Origin: VAZQ01 sp035263865
GTDB taxonomy: Bacteria; Pseudomonadota; Alphaproteobacteria; Rhizobiales; Xanthobacteraceae
Direction of reading: 5' to 3'
NCBI GenBank assembly: GCA_035263865.1
Contig: DATFQX010000422.1
Location: 1-64,000, forward strand
Length of the DNA stretch: 64,000 nt
The notes beneath the pieces were generated by a model. That model saw only the letters and a list, made by a program, of their open reading frames with translations, was not told the origin of the DNA and did no database searches. Below are positions 7,810 to 16,500 of this stretch, piece by piece (within the stretch, counting starts at the first letter, position 1; the number at the start of each line of letters is the position of its first letter). Both the position numbers and the translations under genes were made by a program.

Positions 7810-9396
7810 CTACGGCTGAAACTGCATGAAATTCGCGGAGCCGTCGCGGGCGATGCGCGCGGGGAGGTCGACCTCCCACGACAGATACTCCTCCATCGCC
7901 GCAGCCTGGTCGCGCGCGCGTTCGTAGGGCTTGAGCCACACATCGATCGGCTCATCCCCCATGCGCGGATCGTCGGCCGTCAGCGTATGGCCCGCGGTGC
8001 GCCAGGCAGCGTTGCCGCCGTCGAGCGCGCGCACCGGACGGTCGACGAGAGCGCACGCCTCGCCCAGGGCGCGGCCGGCGAGCACGCCGTCCTCCGAGCT
8101 GAGCACCAGCGTGCCCTCGAGCGGGATTTTTGCGAGCGCGCGTTGAAGCCGCGAGCGAATGGCAAACCAGGCGCCGGGAATGTGCGCGTTGCGATAATCG
8201 CGGCTCAGCGAGAGATCGATGACGGTCGCTTTCTTGCGCGCCAGCAGCGCCGCAAGCCCGGTGCAATCGATGCGCAGCTCCGCGGGCGGTTCCTCGCCCA
8301 GGATGCGCGCCGCGGGCCGCTCCGTCTCGCGACCCTCCTGCGCCAGCACGGCCACGTCGCGCCAGCCCATCTGGCGAAGCCAAGACGCGGTCATGACCGC
8401 ACGCACCTCGGCGGGATCGATCAGCACGATGCGCGCCCCTGGCGTGCCCACGTATTGGTCGGTCGCCTGCACGAGCTGGCCGCCGGGAGCGGAGACAGCG
8501 CCCGCCACGTGCCCGGCGGCGTATTCGCGCGGATCGCGCACGTCGAACAGATAGAGCGTGCGCGTCGCATCGGCGCGCCAGCGCTCGAGCGTTGCGGCAT
8601 CGATGCGCGCAATGCCGAAGCGGCTCGCCACCCGCTCGGCCGCGGACTTCGCCCACGCCAGCCCCTCTTGCGAAACATCACCCGCGCGGTTCGCCTTGCC
8701 GCTGTCGCAGGTGAAGCCCGCGAGCGTCCAGCCCATGGTGCCGTTGCGCAGCGCCACCACCCTGTTGGGCACGCCCGCATTGATCAGCGACTGCGCGCCG
8801 ATGATGCTGCGCGTGCGCCCGGCGCAATTGACCACCACCGTGGTCTCGGGAGAGGGCGCGAGGTCGCGGATGCGCAGCACAAGCTCTGCGCCGGGCACGT
8901 TGACGCCGTTTGGAATCGACACGCGCTGGTATTCGTCGAACGGCCGGCTGTCGAGCACGACGATATCGGCGCGCTCGTGCATGAGCCGCGCAAGCTCCTC
9001 CGCCGAGATGCTCGGCGTGGCGCTCGCATGCTCGATGAACTCGCCAAAAGCCTTGCTCGGCACGTTGACGCCGGAGAACAGCTCGAAGCCCGCCTTGGCC
9101 CAGGCTGCAACGCCGCCCGCGAGCGCATGCAGGTTCGTGTAGCCGGCGCGGTCAAGAATCTCGGCCGCGCGCTCGGCCAAGCCGTCGGCGTCGTCGCACA
9201 ACACGATGCGCGTGCGGCGGCGCGGCACCAAACGGGCAAAGTTGAGCTCGAGCCGGCTCAACGGCACCGAGCGTGCGAAGAGGAGATGATTTTGCGAGAA
9301 GATCAGCTCTTCGCGCAGGTCGATAAGCGCCAGCTCCTGCCCGTCGGCGAGTATCGCCTTGAGGGCTGGCGCATCCACTGACCGCAGATCAGGCAT
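7810..9396 (-). CDS. Four-module rhodanese-related sulfurtransferase
   Basis: 528 residues made of four consecutive rhodanese-like modules (about 1-115, 125-235, 260-375, 385-490). Active rhodaneses move sulfane sulfur through a loop cysteine. Module 2 has a canonical-looking loop, CAGRTR, with Cys191. Module 1 has a cysteine in the equivalent strand (LCDDADG, Cys67). Modules 3 (VLIDPAEV) and 4 (VLSSEDGV) have no cysteine there and are probably structural or binding modules. The protein has no signal peptide, so it should be cytoplasmic. The next gene upstream, 250 bases away on the same strand, is a cysteine-dioxygenase-like cupin, which suggests a role in cysteine or thiol sulfur metabolism. 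The substrate is inferred, not seen. Confidence 0.9.
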   Translation of the reverse strand: MPDLRSVDAPALKAILADGQELALIDLREELIFSQNHLLFARSVPLSRLELNFARLVPRRRTRIVLCDDADGLAERAAEILDRAGYTNLHALAGGVAAWAKAGFELFSGVNVPSKAFGEFIEHASATPSISAEELARLMHERADIVVLDSRPFDEYQRVSIPNGVNVPGAELVLRIRDLAPSPETTVVVNCAGRTRSIIGAQSLINAGVPNRVVALRNGTMGWTLAGFTCDSGKANRAGDVSQEGLAWAKSAAERVASRFGIARIDAATLERWRADATRTLYLFDVRDPREYAAGHVAGAVSAPGGQLVQATDQYVGTPGARIVLIDPAEVRAVMTASWLRQMGWRDVAVLAQEGRETERPAARILGEEPPAELRIDCTGLAALLARKKATVIDLSLSRDYRNAHIPGAWFAIRSRLQRALAKIPLEGTLVLSSEDGVLAGRALGEACALVDRPVRALDGGNAAWRTAGHTLTADDPRMGDEPIDVWLKPYERARDQAAAMEEYLSWEVDLPARIARDGSANFMQFQP

Positions 9397-9444
9397 CGTT
9401 GTTTCAAGCGTCGCGGAATTAATTCGAAACCGAAGCAGCAGGAC

Positions 9445-9622
9445 TCGGTCTGCTCCCTCCCCCGTTTACGGGGGAGGGGTGGGGAGGGGGCCCACAAGCA
9501 CGGATCTTTTCGCCACCCCCTCCCTAACCCCCCAGCCGAAGTCGGATATATCCGACTTCGGCCAGTTATTAGGTGGCCGAACTCGGGTAAACCCGAGTTC
9601 GGCTGCAAGCGGGGGAGGGGAG
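9445..9622. repeat. Family C palindromic repeat (copy 2) interrupted by a 71-bp double palindrome
   Basis: The outer parts repeat family C (compare 7640-7750). The second arm is interrupted by bases 9534-9604. That insert holds a perfect 28-bp palindrome centred on GGATATATCC (9535-9562) and a second hairpin with core CTCGGGTAAACCCGAG (9576-9603). Its outer ends AGCCGAA and TTCGGCT are themselves inverted repeats. It looks like a small mobile palindrome nested in an older one. Confidence 0.75.
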
Positions 9623-9647
9623 CCACCCTGATCGCGGCGCGTCGCCC

Positions 9648-10190
9648 TCACGTCGCCTGCTGCGGCGTCATCTGCTCCACCTTGCCCGAGGCGAGATCGA
9701 AGCGCACGCGCTCGATCTTGTCGAGATTGGTGCCCGTCACGCGCACGAACCGCGCGTAGTCGGGATAGTCGATCGAATGAATCTTGCCGTCCTGATAAAT
9801 GCCGGCGTGCCCGGGCAGCAGGCGGTATTTATTGACCGGCTTGAGCTTCGCCTTTCCGGGCTCAGCGCCATCGTCCTCGCGCTCCCACTCGATCATGTCG
9901 GTGTAGTGGGTAGCCTGCCCGTAGATCGCCCATGACGCGCCATGGTCGTGTGGCGGCGAGACGCGCGCCTTGTCGTTGATATGGGCAAGGATCTGAAAGC
10001 CGAGTTCGGGATCCTCGTAGAGCACCTTGAGCCCGCGCGGCACCTGCTCGCCGCAATAGGTCTTGACGAAGTCGCGGTTGCCGAGGAGCTGCTCGAGCTT
10101 CAGACGCACTTGCTCGCGGCCCTCCCGTCCGCCGTCGCGCTTGAGAATAGCGCGGCAATCCGACACGAATTGATCGAGGTCATAGGCCAT
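9648..10190 (-). CDS. Cysteine dioxygenase-like cupin protein
   Basis: A 180-residue single-domain cupin of the cysteine-dioxygenase/COG5553 type. The metal-site motif is visible as PPHDHGASWAIYG (His81, His83), with a later histidine in GKIHSIDYP (His138) that completes a three-histidine site as in cysteine dioxygenase. Cysteine dioxygenase oxidises L-cysteine to cysteine sulfinate using Fe(II) and O2. The alternative is a related metal-dependent enzyme of unknown substrate. The neighbours are a rhodanese downstream and an aminothiazoline-carboxylate hydrolase homologue upstream, both linked to cysteine metabolism, which favours a thiol substrate. The ATG at 10190 is preceded by an AGGAGGC stretch. 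Confidence 0.8.
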   Translation of the reverse strand: MAYDLDQFVSDCRAILKRDGGREGREQVRLKLEQLLGNRDFVKTYCGEQVPRGLKVLYEDPELGFQILAHINDKARVSPPHDHGASWAIYGQATHYTDMIEWEREDDGAEPGKAKLKPVNKYRLLPGHAGIYQDGKIHSIDYPDYARFVRVTGTNLDKIERVRFDLASGKVEQMTPQQAT

Positions 10191-10255
10191 GGCTGCCTCC
10201 TTGGAGGTTCGTGGCGCTAGCTTCGCGCATCGGCGCGGCGAGCGCTAGAGCGTAT

Positions 10256-10732
10256 TTAATCCGTCTCTCTCACTCGCTTATACCGAAAGTCACAGTGGCT
10301 TGCGCCCTGCATGATGGTTTGCGTGCGCGTGAGTCTTATGTCGGGATCAAATCCCTCGGCCATGGTGAAGTCCGCGCCGCAGACCAGCAGGAATCCGAGT
10401 TCCGGCTCACCCAGCTCCTTGTAGAACTCAGCGTACCGGCATCCTGTAACGTCGATCTCGAAGGCATCCTGTGACTGCTCGCGCACGCGATAATCGAGAG
10501 CGTCCTCGCGGGCAAAGGTTGCAAACGCAGACGCCATGCTCTTCCCAAGGTTCTTTTCATTCTTCGTCCGCCAGAACTCTTCGCCGTAGCGACGATAAAG
10601 ATCACCGAGGGCCCTTCGAACAAGGACGTTTGCTCGCTCCTCGCCCAATTCCGCCTGCAGGGCCTTCACCAGCGGGACCAGGACCTGAGCCTGGATTTTG
10701 ACTTGTTGAATGAGGGAAATGCCCACGCTCAA
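10256..10732 (-). CDS. L-2-amino-thiazoline-4-carboxylic acid hydrolase family protein
   Basis: 158 residues that match the ATC hydrolase family. The closing motif TQTIMQGASHCDFRYKR is characteristic, as is the central GCRYAEFYKELGEPELGFLL. Characterised members open the thiazoline ring of L-2-aminothiazoline-4-carboxylate on the way to L-cysteine in Pseudomonas. Many rhizobial homologues have not been tested. Its position next to the cysteine-dioxygenase-like gene and the rhodanese gives a three-gene, same-strand block with a cysteine theme, although the gaps (65 and 250 bases) do not prove one operon. Confidence 0.85.
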   Translation of the reverse strand: MSVGISLIQQVKIQAQVLVPLVKALQAELGEERANVLVRRALGDLYRRYGEEFWRTKNEKNLGKSMASAFATFAREDALDYRVREQSQDAFEIDVTGCRYAEFYKELGEPELGFLLVCGADFTMAEGFDPDIRLTRTQTIMQGASHCDFRYKRVRETD

Positions 10733-10793
10733 CCTCTCGTGCTTGGTACAGCTATAACGATGGCTCGGCCGGCGCCTTCCAAAGCACTCTCTT

Positions 10794-10871
10794 CCGTTCG
10801 TCCCCGCGAAAGCGGGGGCCCAGGGCCACGGATTGCGGCGCCTGGATTCCCGCTTTCGCGAGAATGAACGG
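10794..10871. repeat. Intergenic palindromic repeat, family B copy 1
   Basis: A hairpin with outer arms CCGTTCG/TGAACGG and inner arms CCCGCGAAAGCGGG / CCCGCTTTCGCG. Related copies lie at 21601 and 22936. Confidence 0.75.
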
Positions 10872-10909
10872 AGTTTGCGGCGCGGCGGGTAGCGTTTCGC
10901 TCAAGCTCT

Positions 10910-12454
10910 CTAACCCTTCACGCCGACCGGCTTTCCCACGCGGGAGACGGAATTGGCACCAAGCTCGGCGATGGCTTTGTCCAGGATTTGCCCATGTTCG
11001 TCCGCGAGCGCGGCTTTGATCAGCACCTCGAGGGTTGCGCCGGAATCGCTGCGCCCGAGCAAGCGCGGGACGAGCATCGTCAGCTTATCGAACTTGGCCT
11101 GTCCGCGCTCCCGCGTATCGCCGTAGCCTTTGACCAGGTTGCGCATGCGCGCCACTTGCACCGCGAGCGGATAATCCGCGCGCGCGTTCGCCGCCACCAG
11201 GTTGAGCCAATGGGACAGCGCGGCCTGCTCGGCGGCGAACCGTAGCGAGCGGCGGCGCAGTCGCTTGAGCTTCGCCAGCGCATAGAGCAGCAAAAATCCG
11301 CCGATCGACGTGGTCTTGATGATTCGTCCCTTGCGCGTGGCGCGATCGAGCAGCGCGCGCGCCCAGCGCGTGCGCAGTAGCCAGCGTCCAAGGCCAGCCG
11401 GCAGCGTATCTGCGATCTCCTGCGTGCGCGGATGAAAAAATTCGGCGATCTCGAGGATCTGCCCGTCCTCGATCTTTATTTCCTCGCGCACGCGCGCGAA
11501 GCGGCTTGAGCGAATTTTAAGCTCGGCGACGCGGATGGTGTCCTCGTAGGCCATCGCCAGCGCGAGCTGCCGCGCGGTTTCCGCAAGCAGCGCACCGGAG
11601 CCGTTGCCGTGTTGCCGCTCGATCTCTTGGAAGCGGGCGAGCCGCGCCAAAAACTGGCGCGCGTAGCTGGTGTCCTGAAACTCGGCAAGCCGCTCGATCG
11701 CGGCAAGCACGATGGCGCGCGCATCCCCATCAAAGTCGCGCCCGGCTGCATTCAAAAGGTCGCGCAGCGCGCGCGGCACGGCGCGCGTGTCGGGAGCGAG
11801 GGACGCCGGAACGGCCGTGCCGCCCTCCTGGACCGCCGCGAACCCGGCGGCGAAGGCGGCGAGGCTGCGATCGACCCCAACTTGACCGCGGCGGATTGCC
11901 GCCTCGAACGCCGTGCGCGGGAAGGGGAGCGCAGCCGAACCCGCGAGCGCGCCGAACAACACGGCGCTGAGCACGCTGCCGGTCGCATCCGCCAGCGCCG
12001 CCATGTCGAACGCGACGAGCTCGCGCGCGCCCTCGCGACAGGCGGAAAGCAGCGCCGCCGCGTCGACGCGCCCGTCGGCGAGCGCGATCTTTTCCGTCAT
12101 GGCGAACACCCGGTGGGTGGACGCGATGAGCAGCGTCCGCTCCGGCGTGACGAAGCCGCGCTCGATGGCGCGCGCGGCTTCCATCAGCTCGGAGGCGAGC
12201 ACGACGTCGACGTCCCCCGGCACCGGCATCAGCGCGAGCACCGGCGCGCGGCCCGCCGCCTGCGCGGCAGCTTTGGGAAACAATTCGACGTAATAGACGG
12301 TGGCGCCGGTGCGCTGGGCGACGCCCGGCACGGAAGTCGCCTGCGCGAGATAGCCGCCGTGCTGGGCGAGGTCGACGATCCAGTCGGCGAGCACGCCGCC
12401 GCCCTCGCCGCCCAGCGCAACCACCGCAATGGTAATCGGCCGCACGTTCGTCAC
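10910..12454 (-). CDS. iorB: Indolepyruvate ferredoxin oxidoreductase, beta subunit
   Basis: This subunit pairs with IorA (12690-14843) to oxidise aryl-2-oxoacids such as indolepyruvate to the aryl-acyl-CoA, reducing ferredoxin. The N-terminus IAVVALGGEGGGVLADWI is the pyruvate-ferredoxin-oxidoreductase gamma-like domain that starts IorB proteins (about residues 5-200). The C-terminal half, from about 300 to 500, is the helical extension found in the long ~500-residue alphaproteobacterial form. The open frame extends to an ATG at 12553, but those residues translate a palindromic repeat, so the GTG at 12454 (before acgaacgtgcgg) is preferred. It lies 235 bases downstream of iorA, with a family C repeat between them. 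Confidence 0.9.
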   Translation of the reverse strand: MTNVRPITIAVVALGGEGGGVLADWIVDLAQHGGYLAQATSVPGVAQRTGATVYYVELFPKAAAQAAGRAPVLALMPVPGDVDVVLASELMEAARAIERGFVTPERTLLIASTHRVFAMTEKIALADGRVDAAALLSACREGARELVAFDMAALADATGSVLSAVLFGALAGSAALPFPRTAFEAAIRRGQVGVDRSLAAFAAGFAAVQEGGTAVPASLAPDTRAVPRALRDLLNAAGRDFDGDARAIVLAAIERLAEFQDTSYARQFLARLARFQEIERQHGNGSGALLAETARQLALAMAYEDTIRVAELKIRSSRFARVREEIKIEDGQILEIAEFFHPRTQEIADTLPAGLGRWLLRTRWARALLDRATRKGRIIKTTSIGGFLLLYALAKLKRLRRRSLRFAAEQAALSHWLNLVAANARADYPLAVQVARMRNLVKGYGDTRERGQAKFDKLTMLVPRLLGRSDSGATLEVLIKAALADEHGQILDKAIAELGANSVSRVGKPVGVKG

Positions 12455-12490
12455 TTGCGAATCCACGTGTTCCGGACGCGGTGCAGGGGA

Positions 12491-12657
12491 GCCCTCGCCC
12501 CGCGAAGCGGGGAGAGGGTGGCCCAAGCACAGCGAGGGCCCGGTGAGGGGCAATTATTTCGCAACGCGAGTCGCCAAACCTGCAGCCGCTCTTGCCCCTC
12601 ACCCGCCTCGCCGCTTCGCGGCTCGCCACCCTCTCCCCGCTTCGCGGGGCGAGGGAA
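12491..12657. repeat. Palindromic repeat related to family C, between iorA and iorB
   Basis: Inverted arms CCCCGCGAAGCGGGGAGAGGG and CTCTCCCCGCTTCGCGGGG surround GGGCCCGGTGAGGGGCAA and its partner TTGCCCCTCACC. It can fold into a strong hairpin in the transcript between the two subunit genes and could affect their ratio. Confidence 0.7.
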
Positions 12658-12689
12658 AGAGCATCGAGTGCGTGGCAAAGAGATGCGCA

Positions 12690-14843
12690 TCAAGCGGCGG
12701 CGAGGCGGCCGTCCATGCGCCGTTGCAACCAGCCGATCACGGCGCCGCGCACATTACTCTTCAGCCGGTCCCATGGCGTCGGGTTGGCGATGATTGAAGC
12801 GCGGTAGAACGACGGGCAAAGCACTGCCGCGTGCGCGACCTCGCCGCACAATCCGCAGCCGACGCAGGAATTGATCACCTTCGTTACCGGCTCGCGCCGC
12901 AGCGGATCGGGATTGGGCGCGAGCGTGAGCGATGGGCAGCCCGACAGCCGAATGCAGGAGTGGTCGCCGGTGCAGGTATCGGGATCGACGCCGAAGCGCT
13001 CGCGCACCACGCGCTCGCCCTGCTGCAAACGCTTGCGCATCAGTGGCCGCACGCGCCGCTCTTTATTGAGCATGCATTCGGATTGGGCAACGATGACCTT
13101 GGGGCCCTTGACCGCGGTGGTGAGCGCCTCCTTGAGCGTATCGGCCATCTTCGCCACATCGTAGGTGCGCGTGAGCGTGCGCACCCATTTGACGCCGACC
13201 CCGCGCACCGCCTTCTCGATCGGGTTCTTGGTCGCGCGCATGCTGTTGTCGGCAGCAGAGGACGGTATGTCCTGCCCGCCGGTCGCCGCCGAATAGCCGT
13301 TGTCGACGACGATCAGCACGTTGTCGCTTTTGTTGAACACGGCGTTGCCGACGCTCGAGGCGAGCCCGTTGTGCCAAAAGCCGCCATCGCCGACGAGCGC
13401 GATGGCGCGCTTGCCCGCCGGCGCGTTGAATGCGGCAGCGCCGGCGCCGCCCAAGCCGTATCCCATGGTGGAGTTGCCCACGTTGAACGGCGGCAGAACC
13501 GAGAACAGGTGGCAGCCGATGTCGCAGCTCACGTGATGGGTCCCGAGCTCGCGCTCCACGAGCTTCATGGCGGTAAAAATCGGCCGTTCAGGGCAGCCGG
13601 TGCAAAACGAGGGCGGGCGGCCGTGCACTTGTCCGGCGACCGCGCGCTGCGCCTTGGCCAGGCGATCGGCCGACGAGGGCAAGATGATGGGCGCGCGCGC
13701 ATCCGACAGCAGATCCGGCCGATACGCCGCGATGAATTTGCGCAGGCCCTCCTTTACTACGCCGCCGGTATATTCGCCGGCCATCGGCAGCATGCTCTTT
13801 CCTTCGATGCGCGTTGCGACGTCGGCGCGGCGCAGGATCGTGTTCACCGCCTGCTCGATGAACTCCGGCTGCCCCTCTTCGATGATTAGAATCGCCTTCT
13901 TGTCCGCGCAGAAGCGTACAAGCTCGGAATCGATCAGCGGATAGGTGACGTTGAGCACGTAGAGCGGGATGCGGCTCTCGCCGAACACGTCAGCGAGGCC
14001 AAAAATTTCCAGCGCGCGCAGCGCCGTATTGTACATGCCCCCTTGCATGACGATGCCGATATCGCCGACCTCGCCGTCGAAGACCTCGTTGAGCTTGTGC
14101 TGCTCGATGAAGCGCACGGCGGCCGGCCAGCGCTTCTCGATCTTTTCCCGCTCGTGCAGATAGCTCGCGGGCGGTAAGACGATGCGGTTCGTATCGCGCA
14201 CGGGGTGCTCAAGCGCGTCCTTGAGCGAGAAGGTCGCGCGCGCATTGTCGCGCGCGGTAAAGCTGCCGTAGACGTGGCAGGCGCGGATGCGCAGCTCCAG
14301 CATCACCGGCGTGTTGGAGGCTTCCGACAGCGCGAAGCCGGTCTCGACCGCCCGCACGATCGACGGCAGGTTGGGACGCGGATCGAGGAGCCAGATCTGC
14401 GACTTCATGGCGAAGGCGTGGCTGCGCTCCTGCATGATCGAGGAGCCTTCGCCGTAATCCTCGCCGACGATGATGAGCGCGCCGCCGGTGACGCCGCTCG
14501 AGGCGAGGTTGGCGAGCGCGTCGGAGGCGACGTTGGTGCCAACCGTCGATTTGAAGGTCGCGGCGCCGCGCAGCGGATAGTTGATCGACGCCGCGAGCGC
14601 CGCGGCGGCGGCCGCCTCGTTTGCGCTCGCCTCGAAGCGGATGCCGAGCTCGTGCAGCACGTCGTCAGCGTCGGCAAGCACGTCGACGAGATGCGAGATC
14701 GGCGCCCCCTGGTAGCCGGACACATAGGACACGCCGGCCTGCAGCAGCGCTTTAGTGACGGCGAGAATTCCCTCGCCGCGGAATTCTTGGCCATCGCCGA
14801 GCCGAAGTTTTGCGACCTCGCTTTTGAACGAGCGTTCTGCCAT
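12690..14843 (-). CDS. iorA: Indolepyruvate ferredoxin oxidoreductase, alpha subunit
   Basis: 717 residues, a normal length. The N-terminal domain (about 20-200) is the 2-oxoacid oxidoreductase alpha domain (YVSGYQGAPISHLVDVLADA). The thiamine diphosphate motif is seen as VGDGGFWHNG...VVDNGYSAATGGQ at about residues 470-520. The C-terminal ferredoxin domain has CTGDHSCIRLSGC followed by CVGCGLCGEVAHAAVLC, i.e. two iron-sulfur cysteine sets. The enzyme decarboxylates arylpyruvates to aryl-acetyl-CoA in amino-acid catabolism. The presence of a 2-aminobenzoate pathway in the same window is suggestive of tryptophan use, but this is inference. Confidence 0.95.
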   Translation of the reverse strand: MAERSFKSEVAKLRLGDGQEFRGEGILAVTKALLQAGVSYVSGYQGAPISHLVDVLADADDVLHELGIRFEASANEAAAAAALAASINYPLRGAATFKSTVGTNVASDALANLASSGVTGGALIIVGEDYGEGSSIMQERSHAFAMKSQIWLLDPRPNLPSIVRAVETGFALSEASNTPVMLELRIRACHVYGSFTARDNARATFSLKDALEHPVRDTNRIVLPPASYLHEREKIEKRWPAAVRFIEQHKLNEVFDGEVGDIGIVMQGGMYNTALRALEIFGLADVFGESRIPLYVLNVTYPLIDSELVRFCADKKAILIIEEGQPEFIEQAVNTILRRADVATRIEGKSMLPMAGEYTGGVVKEGLRKFIAAYRPDLLSDARAPIILPSSADRLAKAQRAVAGQVHGRPPSFCTGCPERPIFTAMKLVERELGTHHVSCDIGCHLFSVLPPFNVGNSTMGYGLGGAGAAAFNAPAGKRAIALVGDGGFWHNGLASSVGNAVFNKSDNVLIVVDNGYSAATGGQDIPSSAADNSMRATKNPIEKAVRGVGVKWVRTLTRTYDVAKMADTLKEALTTAVKGPKVIVAQSECMLNKERRVRPLMRKRLQQGERVVRERFGVDPDTCTGDHSCIRLSGCPSLTLAPNPDPLRREPVTKVINSCVGCGLCGEVAHAAVLCPSFYRASIIANPTPWDRLKSNVRGAVIGWLQRRMDGRLAAA

Positions 14844-14970
14844 CCGCGTCCTCTCGGGTCCTTGGTGCGACGTTTACGCGCCGGGGCGCAATTGACTCAA
14901 AGTGAGGCCACCCTGATTATATTTGCAAGGCGGTATCATCATATAGGCTTTCGGCTTGGAGAGGGGAACC

Positions 14971-15936
14971 ATGCGCTCGATCGTCATCGCCGGCGCGCTC
15001 TTTGTCGCAGTGCTCTCAACGGCCTCGGCGGAGGAGCTGACGCTGCGCGCCGTCTCCGCCTTTGCCGAAAAAACCACCTATTCGCGCGGCTTGGAGCGCT
15101 TCATCGAGCAGGTCAATCGGGACGGCAAGGGCGTTCTTCAGATCAATTACATCGGCGGACCGAAGGCCATGCCGCCGTTCGAGGTCGGAAACGCGCTGAA
15201 ATCGGGCGTGGTCGATGTCGCGAATTCGACAGGAGCTTTTTACACCAATGTGATGCCTGAAGCCGACGCGTGGAAGCTGACTGAGCGGCCCATGTCGGAG
15301 CTGCGCAAGAACGGCGGCTACGACTACATGGCGCAACTATATGCCGAGAAGATGAATGCGATTTTTCTTGCGCGGCATGTCGATGGAAATCCATTTCACC
15401 TCTATCTCAACAAGCCGATCTCGAGTCCCGATCTCAGTGGGCTCAAGATTCGCATCACGCCGGTCTACCGCGATTTTTTCCAGACGCTCGGAGCGACGGT
15501 CGTTCAGACGGCGCCAGGCGAGGTCTATACGGCGCTGGAGCGCGGGGTCGTTGATGGGTACGGCTGGCCGATCACCGGTATCTTCGATCTCGGGTGGCAC
15601 GAGAAGACGAAATATCGAGTCGATCCCGGCTTCTATACCGCCGAGGTGTCGATCCTGGTGAACAAGTCCACATGGGACAAGCTCACCGAGGCGCAACGCA
15701 GTGTTCTGCGCAAGGCGGGTGAGCAAGCCGAAGCGGATGCAGTCGCGATTTTCGCCGAAGAGAACGCGAAGGACACCAAGCGTCAGGCTGACGCCGGCAT
15801 TCAGACGATCACGCTCCAGGGGGCCGCCGGAAAACGCTATCACGACAAAGCCTACGAAGCCGGCTGGGCGGGGGTGATCCGCCAAAGCCCGCAACATGGG
15901 GCAAAGCTGAAGGAGTTCTTCGCCAAGCCCAATTAG
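14971..15936 (+). CDS. dctP: TRAP transporter solute-binding subunit (DctP family)
   Basis: The periplasmic receptor of a tripartite ATP-independent transporter. Residues 1-20 are a signal peptide ending TASAEE. The DctP fold is visible in LKIRITPVYRDFFQTLGATV and PGEVYTALERGVVDGYGWP, the stretch that holds the carboxylate-binding arginine and asparagine region. The ATG at 14971 is chosen because GGAGAGGGG precedes it; an in-frame ATG at 14956 lies in that ribosome site. It is followed by the Q and M membrane subunits with gaps of 32 and 16 bases, so this is one operon. The ligand is an unknown organic acid. Confidence 0.92.
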   Translation: MRSIVIAGALFVAVLSTASAEELTLRAVSAFAEKTTYSRGLERFIEQVNRDGKGVLQINYIGGPKAMPPFEVGNALKSGVVDVANSTGAFYTNVMPEADAWKLTERPMSELRKNGGYDYMAQLYAEKMNAIFLARHVDGNPFHLYLNKPISSPDLSGLKIRITPVYRDFFQTLGATVVQTAPGEVYTALERGVVDGYGWPITGIFDLGWHEKTKYRVDPGFYTAEVSILVNKSTWDKLTEAQRSVLRKAGEQAEADAVAIFAEENAKDTKRQADAGIQTITLQGAAGKRYHDKAYEAGWAGVIRQSPQHGAKLKEFFAKPN

Positions 15937-15968
15937 CGCGGCGTGGCGATCGACCGGCGCGTCTCTGC

Positions 15969-16484
15969 ATGGCGAGACTGGCCCACTGGTACAGCCGCCT
16001 CCTCGAAGCGCTGACGCTGCTCGCGTGTCTCTTGCTCCTGACGATGACGTTGCTCATCGGCGCCGATGTGCTGCTGCGCAATATCGGGCTGGGCGGCATC
16101 GCGCCGAGCAATGAGGTCTCCGAGGACATCATCTATCTGATGACGCTGCTTGCCGCTCCCGGCCTGTTGCGGCAAGGCCAGCACATCCGCATCGATATCG
16201 TGCTGCGGGTGCTGCCGCTCGAGGTCGCCTGGCTGCTCGAATGGATCGGCGACATTCTCGGCGTGATTTGCTGCCTCTACTTCGTTTGGTACGGAACGCG
16301 CGTTGCGGCGGCAAGCTTCGAGAGCGGCGCCCTTTCCATCAAGACGCTGATTATCCCGGAGTGGTGGCTACTCGCGCCGATGCCGCTCACCTTTGTGCTG
16401 CTGAGTATCGAATTTCTCTTTCGCATGCATCGTCTTGCGCTATCCGAGCGGCGTCCGCGAGACGACGCGGTGTCCGCTTCCTAG
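15969..16484 (+). CDS. dctQ: TRAP transporter small permease (DctQ family)
   Basis: 171 residues with four predicted membrane helices (about 15-40, 52-72, 90-112, 130-152). The family pattern LIGADVLLRNIGLGGIAPSNE and QGQHIRIDIVLR are seen. The Q subunit supports the large permease and contacts the binding protein. Encoded between dctP and dctM in the same direction. Confidence 0.9.
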   Translation: MARLAHWYSRLLEALTLLACLLLLTMTLLIGADVLLRNIGLGGIAPSNEVSEDIIYLMTLLAAPGLLRQGQHIRIDIVLRVLPLEVAWLLEWIGDILGVICCLYFVWYGTRVAAASFESGALSIKTLIIPEWWLLAPMPLTFVLLSIEFLFRMHRLALSERRPRDDAVSAS

Positions 16485-16500
16485 GGTGGTGGGGCCGATC

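Noticed and set aside
7987..9381. 464-codon open frame on the plus strand opposite the rhodanese gene
   Set aside because: Arg/His/Gly-rich translation with no domain, exactly antisense to a clear four-module rhodanese; a GC-rich codon shadow.
12455..12553. Longer N-terminus for IorB from the ATG at 12553
   Set aside because: The extra 33 codons translate an intergenic palindrome, and IorB family proteins start near the GTG at 12454.
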